This document shows positions 8,620-17,423 of a DNA stretch of 64,000 nt, in pieces. How positions within the stretch are numbered: the stretch's first letter is position 1; every line of letters starts with the position of its first letter. The notes under the pieces were generated by a model. The model saw only the letters and a list, made by a program, of their open reading frames with translations. It did no database searches and was not told the origin of the DNA. The translations under genes and the position numbers were made by a program. The DNA lies in contig CAJUEW010000001.1 of the NCBI GenBank assembly GCA_910585465.1, positions 372,001-436,000 on the forward strand, read 5' to 3'. This stretch comes from an uncultured Lachnospiraceae bacterium (GTDB lineage: Bacteria > Bacillota > Clostridia > Lachnospirales > Lachnospiraceae).

Positions 8620-9960
8620 TTATGCCATTGTATTCAGCAGAATGCCTACCGCATAGTAATTGCTTAAATTAAAGGCACCGCTTCTTGCAAAGTGGTTGAA
8701 ATACTGGAAACTTGAAGACTTAAAATCTGCTGCGCTGCCGCTCTGGCTTTCCGATGTTGTCGACGACAGGTCCTTGCTTACAATACTCTGTACGGAATCG
8801 GATAAAGCTGTATCCGCTCTGGAAGCAGCTTTTTCTGCAATTCCAAACTGACCGCCGAGAGTTTCTTTTGTCCATTCATAATCATTTTCAAGAGCCTCTC
8901 TCAGCTTCTCCTCATTCAGCTGCATTTTGCCGTCTTCACCATAGGTAATTCCGATTGCCTTAAGCGTCTTTTCATCCGCCATACCGCGCTTAAAGGCTGC
9001 CAGATGGGCTGCTGCACCTGTTCCTCTTCCTGAATTGCTTTCCAGTATAGAGGTAACAGAATTATATCTGTCCATCAGATTCTTTACTGCAGACACTACT
9101 TCATCTTCGTCTACTCCGGTATAAACCTTTGTCTCACCGGTTCCTCTAATCTGGGCGTCAATTCTTCCGTAATCCAGAGAAACGCTGTTGGTAGAAGATC
9201 TGTAGGTCTGGGAATAACCGTTTTCCGTTACCGTAAACACTGCATCCTGAGCCGCCAGAGCTGCATTTTCAATTCCGTCTGCCGCTCCTGCGCTGCCTGT
9301 CACGGTGAAGCCGTTTGCCTCCCCTGTGTTCTTCGCCGTAAGTACGAGGGACACCTTTCCATCCACATTGGACACCGAAGCTTTTACACCCAGATCAGAC
9401 TGTGCATTGATTGCCTTTGCGGCATCCTGATACATCTGATTATAGGTTTTCGCACTTCCATCTCCATTGGTGCTGCTGACAGATACAGATACGGAAGTCC
9501 CTTTTGCCCCGGTAATCTGCAGCTCCATGTCTGCCCCCGGCTCCACGGTTTCCAATGCATAGTGAGATTTACTCGCATTTTTCTGTGCCTGAGCCATAGA
9601 CTGGACATTCAACGTAATATCTGTGTCCCCATTCAGGCGCCAGTTTCCTTTTACAGTAGCCACACTCTCATCTGTAGATGCCGCCTGATAATCTGTAAAT
9701 ACATTTTTACTGCTGCTGGTTGACAGCTTGGCTGCGGCAGACTCCAGAGCAGTCAGCTCCGACTGATAGCTTGTTAAAAAGTCTGTTGTACTCGCAAAAG
9801 TCTTTTTAGCACTGCTGGTACTGGAAGAGGAACCTGTGGATGACAGTTTCTTTATCGCCTCAACTGCCTTGGACGAATTTGCCGTCGAAGACAACTGAAG
9901 CAGCTTTAGGGTATTCTGATACTGATAACTGCTGTAGCCATTAATTCCTGTGATTGCCAT
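8620..9960 (-). CDS. FliD-like flagellar capping/secreted protein
   Basis: The 446-residue product is Ser/Thr/Ala-rich and low in cysteine, with an FliD-like layout. A helical N-terminal segment is followed by ITLNVQSMAQAQKNASKSHY, which parallels the FliD block where the TLxVxQLAxAxxxxS motif occurs. A variable beta-rich centre comes next, and the C-terminal half contains DRYNSVTSILESNSGRGTG, LKAIGITYGEDGKMQLNEEK and a final helix. In FliD the last helices sit in the filament tip. It is the last gene of the fliD-fliS-fliT cluster, so a second cap or filament-associated protein is the best reading. It is much shorter than the main FliD at 10840-13275. Confidence 0.65.
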   Translation of the reverse strand: MAITGINGYSSYQYQNTLKLLQLSSTANSSKAVEAIKKLSSTGSSSSTSSAKKTFASTTDFLTSYQSELTALESAAAKLSTSSSKNVFTDYQAASTDESVATVKGNWRLNGDTDITLNVQSMAQAQKNASKSHYALETVEPGADMELQITGAKGTSVSVSVSSTNGDGSAKTYNQMYQDAAKAINAQSDLGVKASVSNVDGKVSLVLTAKNTGEANGFTVTGSAGAADGIENAALAAQDAVFTVTENGYSQTYRSSTNSVSLDYGRIDAQIRGTGETKVYTGVDEDEVVSAVKNLMDRYNSVTSILESNSGRGTGAAAHLAAFKRGMADEKTLKAIGITYGEDGKMQLNEEKLREALENDYEWTKETLGGQFGIAEKAASRADTALSDSVQSIVSKDLSSTTSESQSGSAADFKSSSFQYFNHFARSGAFNLSNYYAVGILLNTMA

Positions 9961-9981
9961 AATGATTTTCTCCTTTCTTTT

Positions 9982-10389
9982 TTATTTATTCGCCTTAACA
10001 TAGTAAGACTGACCGCCGCCCACCCTGCGGTTCAGATTCCGATCCTTTTCCTGGATTACTTTGATAAGCTTCTCTGTTTTACGGCGGATTTCATAAATTT
10101 TCTGCTCCTCAAAGCTTCCAGTAGGACGGACGGCGGCGGGATCGGACTTCATCAGCTCCCGTACAGCAGAGGCTGCCTCAGAGCCATTCTCCGACATCAG
10201 CCAGATTTCCTGCCAGCATCTGTCGGCTTCCTCTATCTGATCGGCTCTCATGTCAAGAAGGAGGGAGGCGGACACCGTATCGTTTCTTGTCACGGCCTCC
10301 TGCAGCTCTGATGTCAGCTTATCGATCTCCTGAAATACACGATACCTTCTCTGAATCAGAAACATCATCTGCTCCAAGTCCAGCTCCAT
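9982..10389 (-). CDS. fliT: Putative FliT-type flagellar chaperone
   Basis: This 135-residue all-helical protein (EQMMFLIQRRYRVFQEIDKL near the N-terminus, charged helices after it) directly follows fliS, the position of fliT in many Firmicutes. FliT-family proteins bind FliD in the cytoplasm and deliver it to the export gate. Sequence conservation in this family is poor, so the call depends on size, helical content and context. Eight bases separate its start from the end of fliS. It could instead serve the neighbouring FliD-like protein. Confidence 0.55.
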   Translation of the reverse strand: MELDLEQMMFLIQRRYRVFQEIDKLTSELQEAVTRNDTVSASLLLDMRADQIEEADRCWQEIWLMSENGSEAASAVRELMKSDPAAVRPTGSFEEQKIYEIRRKTEKLIKVIQEKDRNLNRRVGGGQSYYVKANK

Positions 10390-10397
10390 AATTCCTC

Positions 10398-10802
10398 CTA
10401 TCCCATTACGCTCCTGTTTTGGGTAAAATGTGTGTCTCCTGCTTTTCGGCTGGCCTCATCGAAGGCCCCCCGAAGTTCCGATAAAATATTACGCACACGG
10501 CCAATCTCATCCTTGCGGCGCTCACGGCCTGCCCTGATCCGGCTGATATCATAGATCAGATAGTTGTAAATGCGCCACAGATCTCCCCCGATAGGCTGCT
10601 GTACATCCAGTATTTCAATCAAATAGCGGATAATTTTTGTTGTGCGCTGAAGACAATCCTCAAATAATGTATATTCCTTTTCCTCCAGCGCATATTCCGC
10701 CTTTGTCATACGGCTGATTGCCTCATCATATAACAGAAGCAAAAGCTCAGAAGGACTCATAGAATATACACTCTGCTCTCTATATTTCTGATAACCGTCC
10801 AT
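10398..10802 (-). CDS. fliS: Flagellin chaperone FliS
   Basis: FliS binds the C-terminal helix of flagellin and prevents premature polymerisation in the cytoplasm. The 134-residue product has the diagnostic N-terminus (Y-Q-K-Y-R-E-Q-S-V-Y) followed by SMSPSELLLLLYDEAISRM and the helix IIRYLIEILDVQQPIGGDLW. It lies between fliD and the FliT-like gene, the usual order. The flagellin partner is not encoded in this window. Confidence 0.95.
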   Translation of the reverse strand: MDGYQKYREQSVYSMSPSELLLLLYDEAISRMTKAEYALEEKEYTLFEDCLQRTTKIIRYLIEILDVQQPIGGDLWRIYNYLIYDISRIRAGRERRKDEIGRVRNILSELRGAFDEASRKAGDTHFTQNRSVMG

Positions 10803-10839
10803 AGAACTCCTCTCTTTAAAACCTATCCGTCAGACGTTG

Positions 10840-13275
10840 TTATGACAACCCGGAAAGATAGCTTGCCTGTGCATTCATCTGACTGATCAGTGTTTCCATT
10901 GTTGAAAACTGACTGATATAGCGATCCTGTTCTGTCAGAAGCGCTGACTGAAGCTTTTCCAGATTCTTCTGCATCTCTTCAAGCTGCTTATAGATCTGAT
11001 TGTTCGTAACACTGCGGGAAAGCTTCTCGGTTCCGGCCACTTCTACCAGCAGTCCGTTGGAACCACCGTTTTTATAGGAATATCTGGTCGCATATACATT
11101 AAGCGTATCCTCAATATTTCCAATCAGTCCCTTGCTGACACCATCTCCTCCGCATATGATTCTCGAAACCTTATCCGGATCACTGGACATAGCGGACTTG
11201 AATTTTGCCTCATCAAAAGTAAGTCTGCCTCCATCATATACGTCATCTGACATCGTAATCCCGATCTCCTCCAGATCATTGTACTTTACTCCGCTGTTCA
11301 GAAGATTTACCAGAACTCCCTGAAGATCCATGCTTAACTGACGCATAGTAGAATCATTAAACAAAAGTCCCTGCTTTGCTTTTTTCTCCCAGTTTTCAAT
11401 GGAGGTTTCGCTCATCTCATCCTTCTGTTCATCTGTCAGAGGACCGTAAGAGCTGTCGGATTTGGTAGTAACCTGTGTGTTTACTTCGCTGACAATAGCA
11501 TTATATTCTTCAATGAATTTTTTTACTCTCTCCGCAGTACTGTCTGCGTCCGCCTTGGCGCTGAAGGTAACCGCCTGGCTGGGATCTGCATTTCCGGCTG
11601 CATCATAACCGAAGGTTCCGCTTACTGTTACCTTTAAGCCCTCCAGGTTAAAGGTATTGGAAGAGCTTTCAATCTCTGTGGAAAATCCGTTCCCATAATT
11701 CACTTCTATCTTAGCATTTTTTCCATCCTCAGATTTTCCGTCGGCACCGCTGAAAATCGTGTAGGCTGCTCCCGATGTTCCCACATCGATCTCCCTTCCT
11801 TTTCCGGTCTCCGAAGCTACCAAGACAAACTGATTGCTGGCGCTTATATATTGAGCCTTTACTCCTACCTCTTTGTTTGAGTTAATCTTACTCATTAACT
11901 CATTCACCGTTGACTCTGAGGTGACATTTATTTTAACGCCGTTAATTTCCAGTCCGTCCTTTAACTGATTCTCACAGTCTTCTTTGGAACTGAAGCCAAG
12001 CTTTTCCCAGTTGTCTGCCAGACTGCTCTCCAGACTGATCTTATTGGAGGCTCCTGCCCCGATTCCCAGCATCTCCCTTACTTCTTTATTGGTGCTGGTT
12101 ACGGTAAGTGTCTGATTGGGATCCGCATTGCCGCCCAGCTTAAATTCAAGAGCTCCCTCGGAATTTACTTCCGCCTTCACGTTATCTTTACCAAAGGCTG
12201 TTGACAGACGCTTATTCAGCACTTCCGCAAATTCATCCATATCGGCAAAGGTTTCTCCCTCTTTTACAAGCTCAATCTCCTTTGTCTGACCTGCAAAACT
12301 GATATTCAGCTTCTTTCCGGTCATATACTCTGCCATAGTCTGATGCCGGATAGAATGCTGTTCAAAATCGCTGGTATGATTATTAAAGTATTCAATGGAA
12401 ATTCCTCCGGAAGTATCGTCGTCCTTTCCGTCCGTAGAGCCGACAGAATACCCCAATGCTCCTAATGCGGAAGAAGTGTCCCTGATTACAAAATCCGTAT
12501 CCTTTTTCTGGTTTAACTGAATACTTCCATTTTTAAACCCAAAACTAAACACATCGGATATTTTATCGTCCCCCAGCTTAATGTTGGACTGCTCCAGAGC
12601 CAAATCCAGCTGTCTGCACAGCTCTACCTGGTTTTCCGGATCTGACAAATCCATTGTGTAATCAACGGACTTGGTAACCTCATTGCCGTCCTTATCCTTA
12701 TCCTTGTATGTGGAAGGAAACTCGAAAGACACAGACTTCAGGAATTTACCTTCCGTACCGCTGATTGCAAAAGTAAGCTGACGTCCTTCCAGGTTGGAAG
12801 TTTTGCAGCTTCCGCTTGTGTTTAACTTGTCAGCCGTGATTCCGGTAGGGATCGCGCCCGCTGTCTTCTTCGCCCCTGAGGTAAGAGTAGCAGCGGTAGC
12901 CAGTTGATTTACAGCCTTAAGGGCAATGTAATCCATCATATTAGAGCTTCCCGTAGCAGTCACATATTTGGTCACCTTGGAGTCGCCCAATGCAGAAACA
13001 ATATTTTTGCTGAAGAAATCCGGATCCTTTAGATTGTTGCCGGATGCATAAGAAAAATAATTGTCCTGCAGATCCAGTATTTTATCGGTTACACTCCGAT
13101 ATGCCTCCTGCTTCCAGCCTAAACTGGTTATTTCCTTCTTCTGGTTCGCAATCTTTGTAGTAGTTCCAAGAGTCATCTGTTCAATCATCTCGTCCCGGTC
13201 AATACCTGAAGCCATACCGCCGAAGCCTCTTAAGCTGGTATTTCCAAGACTGCTGGTTCCTGATACACTCGCCAT
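10840..13275 (-). CDS. fliD: Flagellar filament cap protein FliD
   Basis: FliD forms the pentameric cap that guides flagellin folding at the filament tip. The 811-residue product opens with a disordered leader and then GFGGMASGIDRDEMIEQM, the FliD N-terminal signature, with KEITSLGWKQEAYRSVTDKI following. The C-terminal FliD domain shows KFIEEYNAIVSEVN and DLEEIGIT, ending in the helical segment QFSTMETLISQMNAQASYLS. It is longer than the roughly 500-residue Bacillus protein because of an expanded central region (about residues 150-560). It heads the fliD-fliS-fliT operon, with a sigma-D-like -10 element upstream. Confidence 0.93.
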   Translation of the reverse strand: MASVSGTSSLGNTSLRGFGGMASGIDRDEMIEQMTLGTTTKIANQKKEITSLGWKQEAYRSVTDKILDLQDNYFSYASGNNLKDPDFFSKNIVSALGDSKVTKYVTATGSSNMMDYIALKAVNQLATAATLTSGAKKTAGAIPTGITADKLNTSGSCKTSNLEGRQLTFAISGTEGKFLKSVSFEFPSTYKDKDKDGNEVTKSVDYTMDLSDPENQVELCRQLDLALEQSNIKLGDDKISDVFSFGFKNGSIQLNQKKDTDFVIRDTSSALGALGYSVGSTDGKDDDTSGGISIEYFNNHTSDFEQHSIRHQTMAEYMTGKKLNISFAGQTKEIELVKEGETFADMDEFAEVLNKRLSTAFGKDNVKAEVNSEGALEFKLGGNADPNQTLTVTSTNKEVREMLGIGAGASNKISLESSLADNWEKLGFSSKEDCENQLKDGLEINGVKINVTSESTVNELMSKINSNKEVGVKAQYISASNQFVLVASETGKGREIDVGTSGAAYTIFSGADGKSEDGKNAKIEVNYGNGFSTEIESSSNTFNLEGLKVTVSGTFGYDAAGNADPSQAVTFSAKADADSTAERVKKFIEEYNAIVSEVNTQVTTKSDSSYGPLTDEQKDEMSETSIENWEKKAKQGLLFNDSTMRQLSMDLQGVLVNLLNSGVKYNDLEEIGITMSDDVYDGGRLTFDEAKFKSAMSSDPDKVSRIICGGDGVSKGLIGNIEDTLNVYATRYSYKNGGSNGLLVEVAGTEKLSRSVTNNQIYKQLEEMQKNLEKLQSALLTEQDRYISQFSTMETLISQMNAQASYLSGLS

Positions 13276-13347
13276 CTTTATTCTCCTTTCACACCTTTTG
13301 TTATTTCTGAATAATAACGCAGTTACTTCTATAATTTTATATATTAT

Positions 13348-13355
13348 TTATCGGC
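13348..13355 (-). promoter_or_regulatory. Sigma-D-type -10 element upstream of fliD
   Basis: On the minus strand GCCGATAA matches the sigma-28 -10 consensus and lies about 70 bases before the fliD start. The position expected for the -35 element is T-rich (TTAT) rather than TAAA, so strength is uncertain. Confidence 0.5.
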
Positions 13356-13374
13356 AAAACTTACTAAAAAATAA

Positions 13375-13413
13375 TAAAAAAGCGTAAGTTTACATGGAAA
13401 ACCTGCGCTTTCT
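13375..13413 (-). terminator. Terminator of the main fla/che operon
   Basis: An imperfect hairpin (AAAGCGCAGGTTTT pairing with AAACTTACGCTTT on the minus strand) is followed by TTTTTTATTATT. It lies 22 bases downstream of the stop at 13435, the last gene of the large operon. Confidence 0.7.
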
Positions 13414-13434
13414 TTATTTTCAGGCGAATGGTAT

Positions 13435-14499
13435 TTAATGACGGGGATGTTCCTTCACCAGGATACACGCTTTCATAAATTCCGTAAGAATCGCCACCTT
13501 TAGCTTATTTTCATAATATCCGATAATCGGTGCTTCAGGGTTTTCATCCACTACCACATATTTTGCAGGGAGATTTGTAAGGCTGAATGCCAGTACATCG
13601 GCACAGCACCGGCTGCAGGTGCACACTCCATACTTTTTCATGTCTGCCTTCAGGTTTTTTCTCTTCATAATCCCTTCCATCACATTTACAATGCGGTAGC
13701 TTTTCTCAGGCTCCGGCTCAGCTTCTTTGTTGACTTCGGCCGCCCCGGAAGGTATATCGGCAGTCTCAGGCTCCGGCGCTATCTCAGGCTCGGGAGCTTT
13801 CTCCGGTTCTGAAGCTGAAAGAAATATCTCCGTCTCCGGTTCTTCCGTCTCTATTGCATCAGCCTCAGCAGTGTGTTCAGCCTTTTCCGTCTCCATTGTA
13901 TCAGCCCCGGCGGTGCGCTCTGCTTCTTCCCTCTCCACATGTTCCTCGAGCAGCTCTCTGATCTCATCCGAAAGTTTATCGCTCTCGCTGGCGTCCACCA
14001 CAATTACTTTTTTTTCTCCGGTAAAGGCGGGAACAGGAATCGGCTCCTGTTCCTGACGTCTTCCTTCCTCCTGAATTACCGCGCCTGCAGATTCCGGAGA
14101 ATCGGCAGAGGCCGCCTTTTGCTGGAAAACAGGTGCCTTCTCCCCTTCCTCCGGCTCCTGTTCCGGCAGAGCCTCTTCCGGCTGCACATCTCCACTCTCC
14201 GCAGGTAAAATCCCGTCCGCTTCATTTCCCACCGATATCGATACCTCATGCAGCGCCGCCGCGTTTTCCCTGAGCGCTGCCGCGTTTTCCCTGAGTGCTG
14301 CCGCGTGCTCCTCGGAAGCAGCCCCCAGCGCCATGGCAGCTTCCCGGGATAGGGCGGAGGCTGCAGGCTCCGAAGAGGCTTCCTGCGGAAGCCCGGCATC
14401 AGGTGAAGCGCTTTCAGAGGCAGGAGAATCTGCCGCAGACGTATTTCCGTTTGTAATAAGGTTCAGCACATGCGAAGTCTTATTCGTCTTTCTGGCCAT
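13435..14499 (-). CDS. ComFB-domain protein with long acidic N-terminal region
   Basis: The product has 354 residues. Roughly the first 260 are Ala/Glu/Pro-rich and look disordered, with short repeats (AALRENAAALRENAAALHE). The last 85 residues form a ComFB-like domain: YRIVNVMEGIMKRKNL, then CTCSRCCADVLAFSLTNLPA and YVVVD. The clustered cysteines suggest metal binding. ComFB was named in the Bacillus comF operon, and related domains have been linked to cyclic-dinucleotide signalling in some bacteria, but no activity can be assigned here. It is the last gene of the fla/che operon and overlaps the upstream parA-like gene by 20 bases, suggesting a shared task. Confidence 0.65.
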   Translation of the reverse strand: MARKTNKTSHVLNLITNGNTSAADSPASESASPDAGLPQEASSEPAASALSREAAMALGAASEEHAAALRENAAALRENAAALHEVSISVGNEADGILPAESGDVQPEEALPEQEPEEGEKAPVFQQKAASADSPESAGAVIQEEGRRQEQEPIPVPAFTGEKKVIVVDASESDKLSDEIRELLEEHVEREEAERTAGADTMETEKAEHTAEADAIETEEPETEIFLSASEPEKAPEPEIAPEPETADIPSGAAEVNKEAEPEPEKSYRIVNVMEGIMKRKNLKADMKKYGVCTCSRCCADVLAFSLTNLPAKYVVVDENPEAPIIGYYENKLKVAILTEFMKACILVKEHPRH

Positions 14500-15280
14500 T
14501 TTCTCTTACCCCCTCCAGATGAATAATATGTGCAATTTCATGTATAAATTCCTGATAATCTTTCACGGCCGGAGAGGAAGGATTATAGTCAAAAATGCTC
14601 TCTCCGTGGGCAGGAGCTTCGGCAATGGCCACCCCGTTCCTGATTTTTGTGCTGAATACTACAGTATTAATCTGTTTTGCAAGCTGCTCCGCCATCTCCA
14701 GTACATCCCTGGATAAAAGGGTGCGCCGGTTAAAGCGGGTCAGCAGAATCCCCATAACATTTAAATTAGGATTCAGGGAACTGCGCACAGATTCAATCGT
14801 ATCCTTTAACTGTGAAAGACCTACCAGGCTCAGGATATCGGAGGCCATGGGAATAATCAGAAAATCAGATACCGCATAGGCATTGACAGTCAGTAAATTA
14901 AGAGCAGGCGGCGTATCAATAACCACATAATCATATTCAGCCATTACCGGAGCAATCGTATCCCTTAATATATATTCCCTGTGTTCCGTTATCACCTGCT
15001 CCAGACCGCTGCTGCTCAAGGTGATATCAGAAGGCAGGACATCACAATAATCAGTCCTGCTGATAGCCTGCCGTATGGGCATCCGCCCCTTCAGGGCGTC
15101 AAGAACCGTAGGACCATTAGCAGACTCCAGACCCAGACAGAATCCCAGATTCCCCTGGGGATCCAGATCAATACATAATACACGCATCCCAGATGAAGAA
15201 ATTCCTGTGGCCAATGCCGCAGAAGTAGTGGTCTTTCCCACTCCCCCCTTCTGATTTGAAACAGTGATGATCGTTGCCAA
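14480..15280 (-). CDS. ParA/Soj-family ATPase
   Basis: The 266-residue product has a deviant Walker A motif (NQKGGVGKTTTSAALA, residues 9-24), Walker A' (VLCIDLDPQGN) and Walker B (YDYVVIDTPPALN). This is ParA/Soj rather than FlhG/MinD. ParA-type ATPases use ATP-dependent dimers to position cargo such as plasmids, chromosome origins or chemoreceptor arrays. No parB or parS-like site is nearby. Its place after cheC-cheD-cheV argues for positioning of chemotaxis or flagellar components (inference). It could also replace the FlhG function, because flhF and flhG are missing from their normal place after flhA. Confidence 0.85.
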   Translation of the reverse strand: MATIITVSNQKGGVGKTTTSAALATGISSSGMRVLCIDLDPQGNLGFCLGLESANGPTVLDALKGRMPIRQAISRTDYCDVLPSDITLSSSGLEQVITEHREYILRDTIAPVMAEYDYVVIDTPPALNLLTVNAYAVSDFLIIPMASDILSLVGLSQLKDTIESVRSSLNPNLNVMGILLTRFNRRTLLSRDVLEMAEQLAKQINTVVFSTKIRNGVAIAEAPAHGESIFDYNPSSPAVKDYQEFIHEIAHIIHLEGVRENGQKDE

Positions 15281-15329
15281 AGTGTTACCTCCGATTTTTC
15301 TTTAGTTTATTATTTACCAAAACTGAAAA

Positions 15330-16277
15330 TTACATTTTTGTTTTTTCTGCCTGGAACTTTTTCAGCAGCTCATCCAGAATCATAACCAAATGTCCGATCT
15401 CAGGCTTTGCAAGCTGTTCATTAGCGCCAAGCTCCTTTCCTTTTTTACGCATCTGTTCATCAATCAGAGATGAGAAGATAACAACAGGAATTTTTTTCAG
15501 CTTATCGTCGCTTTTAATAAGCTTAGTAAGGCGGTGTCCGTCCATCTCCGGCATTTCAATGTCAGTAATTACAAGATTCACCTTATCATAAAGATCCGGA
15601 TCGTTTTTTATGGAGGAGAGATAATCCCATGCCTCCTGGCCGTCATTAAAATTCTTGATATCCGTAAATCCGGCACGCTCCAGAGAATCATCAATCATTT
15701 TACGAAGCAAAATCGAATCCTCTGCAATTACAATGGGGCACTCACAGAGGGGTCTGTCGCCCAGATCCTCAATCTCTGAAATCTGAATTGTTGTCTCAGG
15801 AGCGATTTCCGCCACAATTTTCTCAAAGTCCAGAATAGTTACCAGTCTGTTCTCACACTGGGCAATTCCTGTGGCCACGCCTTCCTCTCCGTTAGCGATT
15901 GTCTTATCCGGTTTTTGAATATCCTTCCAAGATATACGGCTGATTCCTTCAATACTCTGCACACGGAAGGCTATCGTCATTTTGTTGAAATTCGTCACAA
16001 TAAACAAATCTCTTGGCTGATTTTCAACGGAGCTTCCTGACAGATAATAAGCCAGATTAATCACCGTGATCAGGGTATCTCTTGGTTTAAAGATCCCCTC
16101 CACTGCAGGGTGAGCATGGGGCATAGGCTTTACTTTATCACTCATGATAATTTCCTGTACCTTCGCCACATTGATTCCGTAATATTCTCCAAGTACGCGG
16201 AATTTCATGACCTCAATCTCATTGGTTCCGGATTCCAGCAGAATCCCCTCTTTATTCTTGTTTTTCCCTTTCTCCAT
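15330..16277 (-). CDS. cheV: Chemotaxis coupling protein CheV (CheW + receiver)
   Basis: CheV couples chemoreceptors to CheA and, when its receiver is phosphorylated, helps adaptation. The 315-residue product has a CheW-like domain (about 20-155, with VMKFRVLGEYYGINVAKVQE and VITVINLAYYLSG) and a response-regulator domain (about 180-305). The receiver shows an acidic pocket (VIAEDS), the phospho-acceptor Asp in NLVITDIEMPEMDG and the Lys in EQLAKPE. It lies after cheC and cheD in the operon. CheA, CheW and receptors are not in the window. Confidence 0.93.
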   Translation of the reverse strand: MEKGKNKNKEGILLESGTNEIEVMKFRVLGEYYGINVAKVQEIIMSDKVKPMPHAHPAVEGIFKPRDTLITVINLAYYLSGSSVENQPRDLFIVTNFNKMTIAFRVQSIEGISRISWKDIQKPDKTIANGEEGVATGIAQCENRLVTILDFEKIVAEIAPETTIQISEIEDLGDRPLCECPIVIAEDSILLRKMIDDSLERAGFTDIKNFNDGQEAWDYLSSIKNDPDLYDKVNLVITDIEMPEMDGHRLTKLIKSDDKLKKIPVVIFSSLIDEQMRKKGKELGANEQLAKPEIGHLVMILDELLKKFQAEKTKM

Positions 16278-16292
16278 GATGAACTCCTTTCC

Positions 16293-16775
16293 CTATAAGT
16301 GTTTTTCAGCTCTTCCAAATGTCCTGATAACCACATCCCCTGTCACCAGATTCAGCACCATCGTTCTTGCATAGGAACCGCCTGTATCTTCTCCGGAAAT
16401 GCGCATTCCTTCCTCTCTGAGCACTTTTTTTACACTGTCAGTATTCCTCTGACCAATATTTCCAAAATCCGAATTTCCGCTGATTTCAAACATTTTCGCC
16501 CCGCCTGCTATTTTGACTACCATTCTGGATTTCACCATTCCAAAGGCGGACAGCTTACGCAGAGTCTCGCGGATTCCCGAATCCGCATATTTAAATACAT
16601 TGGGATCTGTGGCATTAAACCTTGCCGGCAGCATAATATGCAGCAAAGCTCCCAGATGAATTACCGGATCATAAAAAGATATTCCGATACAGGAGCCGAG
16701 AGCATAGGTAATGATCGTCCCCTCTCCTCTGGAAAGCTTCATATCTCCTATTCCTACTTTTAATTCTTTTCCCAT
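16293..16775 (-). CDS. cheD: Chemoreceptor glutamine deamidase CheD
   Basis: CheD deamidates selected glutamines on chemoreceptors and binds CheC, raising its phosphatase activity. The 160-residue product keeps the catalytic cysteine in YALGSCIGI (C29) and the histidine in GALLHIMLP (H46), with the third element in VVKIAGGAKMF. It is separated from cheC by two bases, which fits their known physical partnership. Its last codons lie 15 bases before cheV. Confidence 0.95.
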   Translation of the reverse strand: MGKELKVGIGDMKLSRGEGTIITYALGSCIGISFYDPVIHLGALLHIMLPARFNATDPNVFKYADSGIRETLRKLSAFGMVKSRMVVKIAGGAKMFEISGNSDFGNIGQRNTDSVKKVLREEGMRISGEDTGGSYARTMVLNLVTGDVVIRTFGRAEKHL

Positions 16776-16777
16776 CT

Positions 16778-17398
16778 CTATGAAACTCCTAATTTCGTCA
16801 GAATTTCATTGAGAGAGCGGATATCCGGAAGCATCAGCAGCCAGTCCGACAAATTTTTTCCGTCCATAACAAAATCCGCATTACAATACATCAGCTTATC
16901 GGTTTCATATCCATACTCGGCAATAGGCACGGTCAGAATCCCCCCCAGCATATTAATCGTAGCGCTGGGCACCGACAGCTCAATATCCACATTTACAAGC
17001 TGGGAAAACGCATTAATATAGGAACAGATAATAATATTGCCTATCTCGGTCAGAGCTGAATTAGCCAGCTCATCCATAGTCTCAAAGCCTGAATAGCTTA
17101 CCCCGATCATCTTTTCCAGAACTGTATTTGCAAAATCAAGATTAAAGAGGAAAAGCATCAGTCCATCCACATCTCCCGACATTTTCACAAGAGTGGCAGC
17201 CACTATCTGCTCCATATCTCCGATTCGATCCACCGCCTCCTCATAACCAAGAATCGTAACCTGAGGGATCGTGATGCGGATTTCCTTCTGAAGCATCTTG
17301 GAAAGAGATGTGGCCGCATGGCTGGTGCCGATGCTTCCAATCTCCTTCATTACGTCCAGCTCCTGAAGATTCATATCATCATAACTTCTGATTGCCAT
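16778..17398 (-). CDS. cheC: CheY-P phosphatase CheC
   Basis: CheC removes phosphate from CheY and works with CheD in adaptation. The product has 206 residues with two pseudo-repeats, each normally carrying an E-x-x-N active pair. The second site is intact (ALTEIGNII). The first reads KEIGSIGTSHAA, with serine (S22) where asparagine is usual, so only one catalytic site may be fully active. The gene sits directly before cheD. The receiver substrate CheY is encoded at 26853-27215 in the same operon. Confidence 0.92.
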   Translation of the reverse strand: MAIRSYDDMNLQELDVMKEIGSIGTSHAATSLSKMLQKEIRITIPQVTILGYEEAVDRIGDMEQIVAATLVKMSGDVDGLMLFLFNLDFANTVLEKMIGVSYSGFETMDELANSALTEIGNIIICSYINAFSQLVNVDIELSVPSATINMLGGILTVPIAEYGYETDKLMYCNADFVMDGKNLSDWLLMLPDIRSLNEILTKLGVS

Positions 17399-17423
17399 AA
17401 TCTCACTCCTTCTCTAACCTTCA

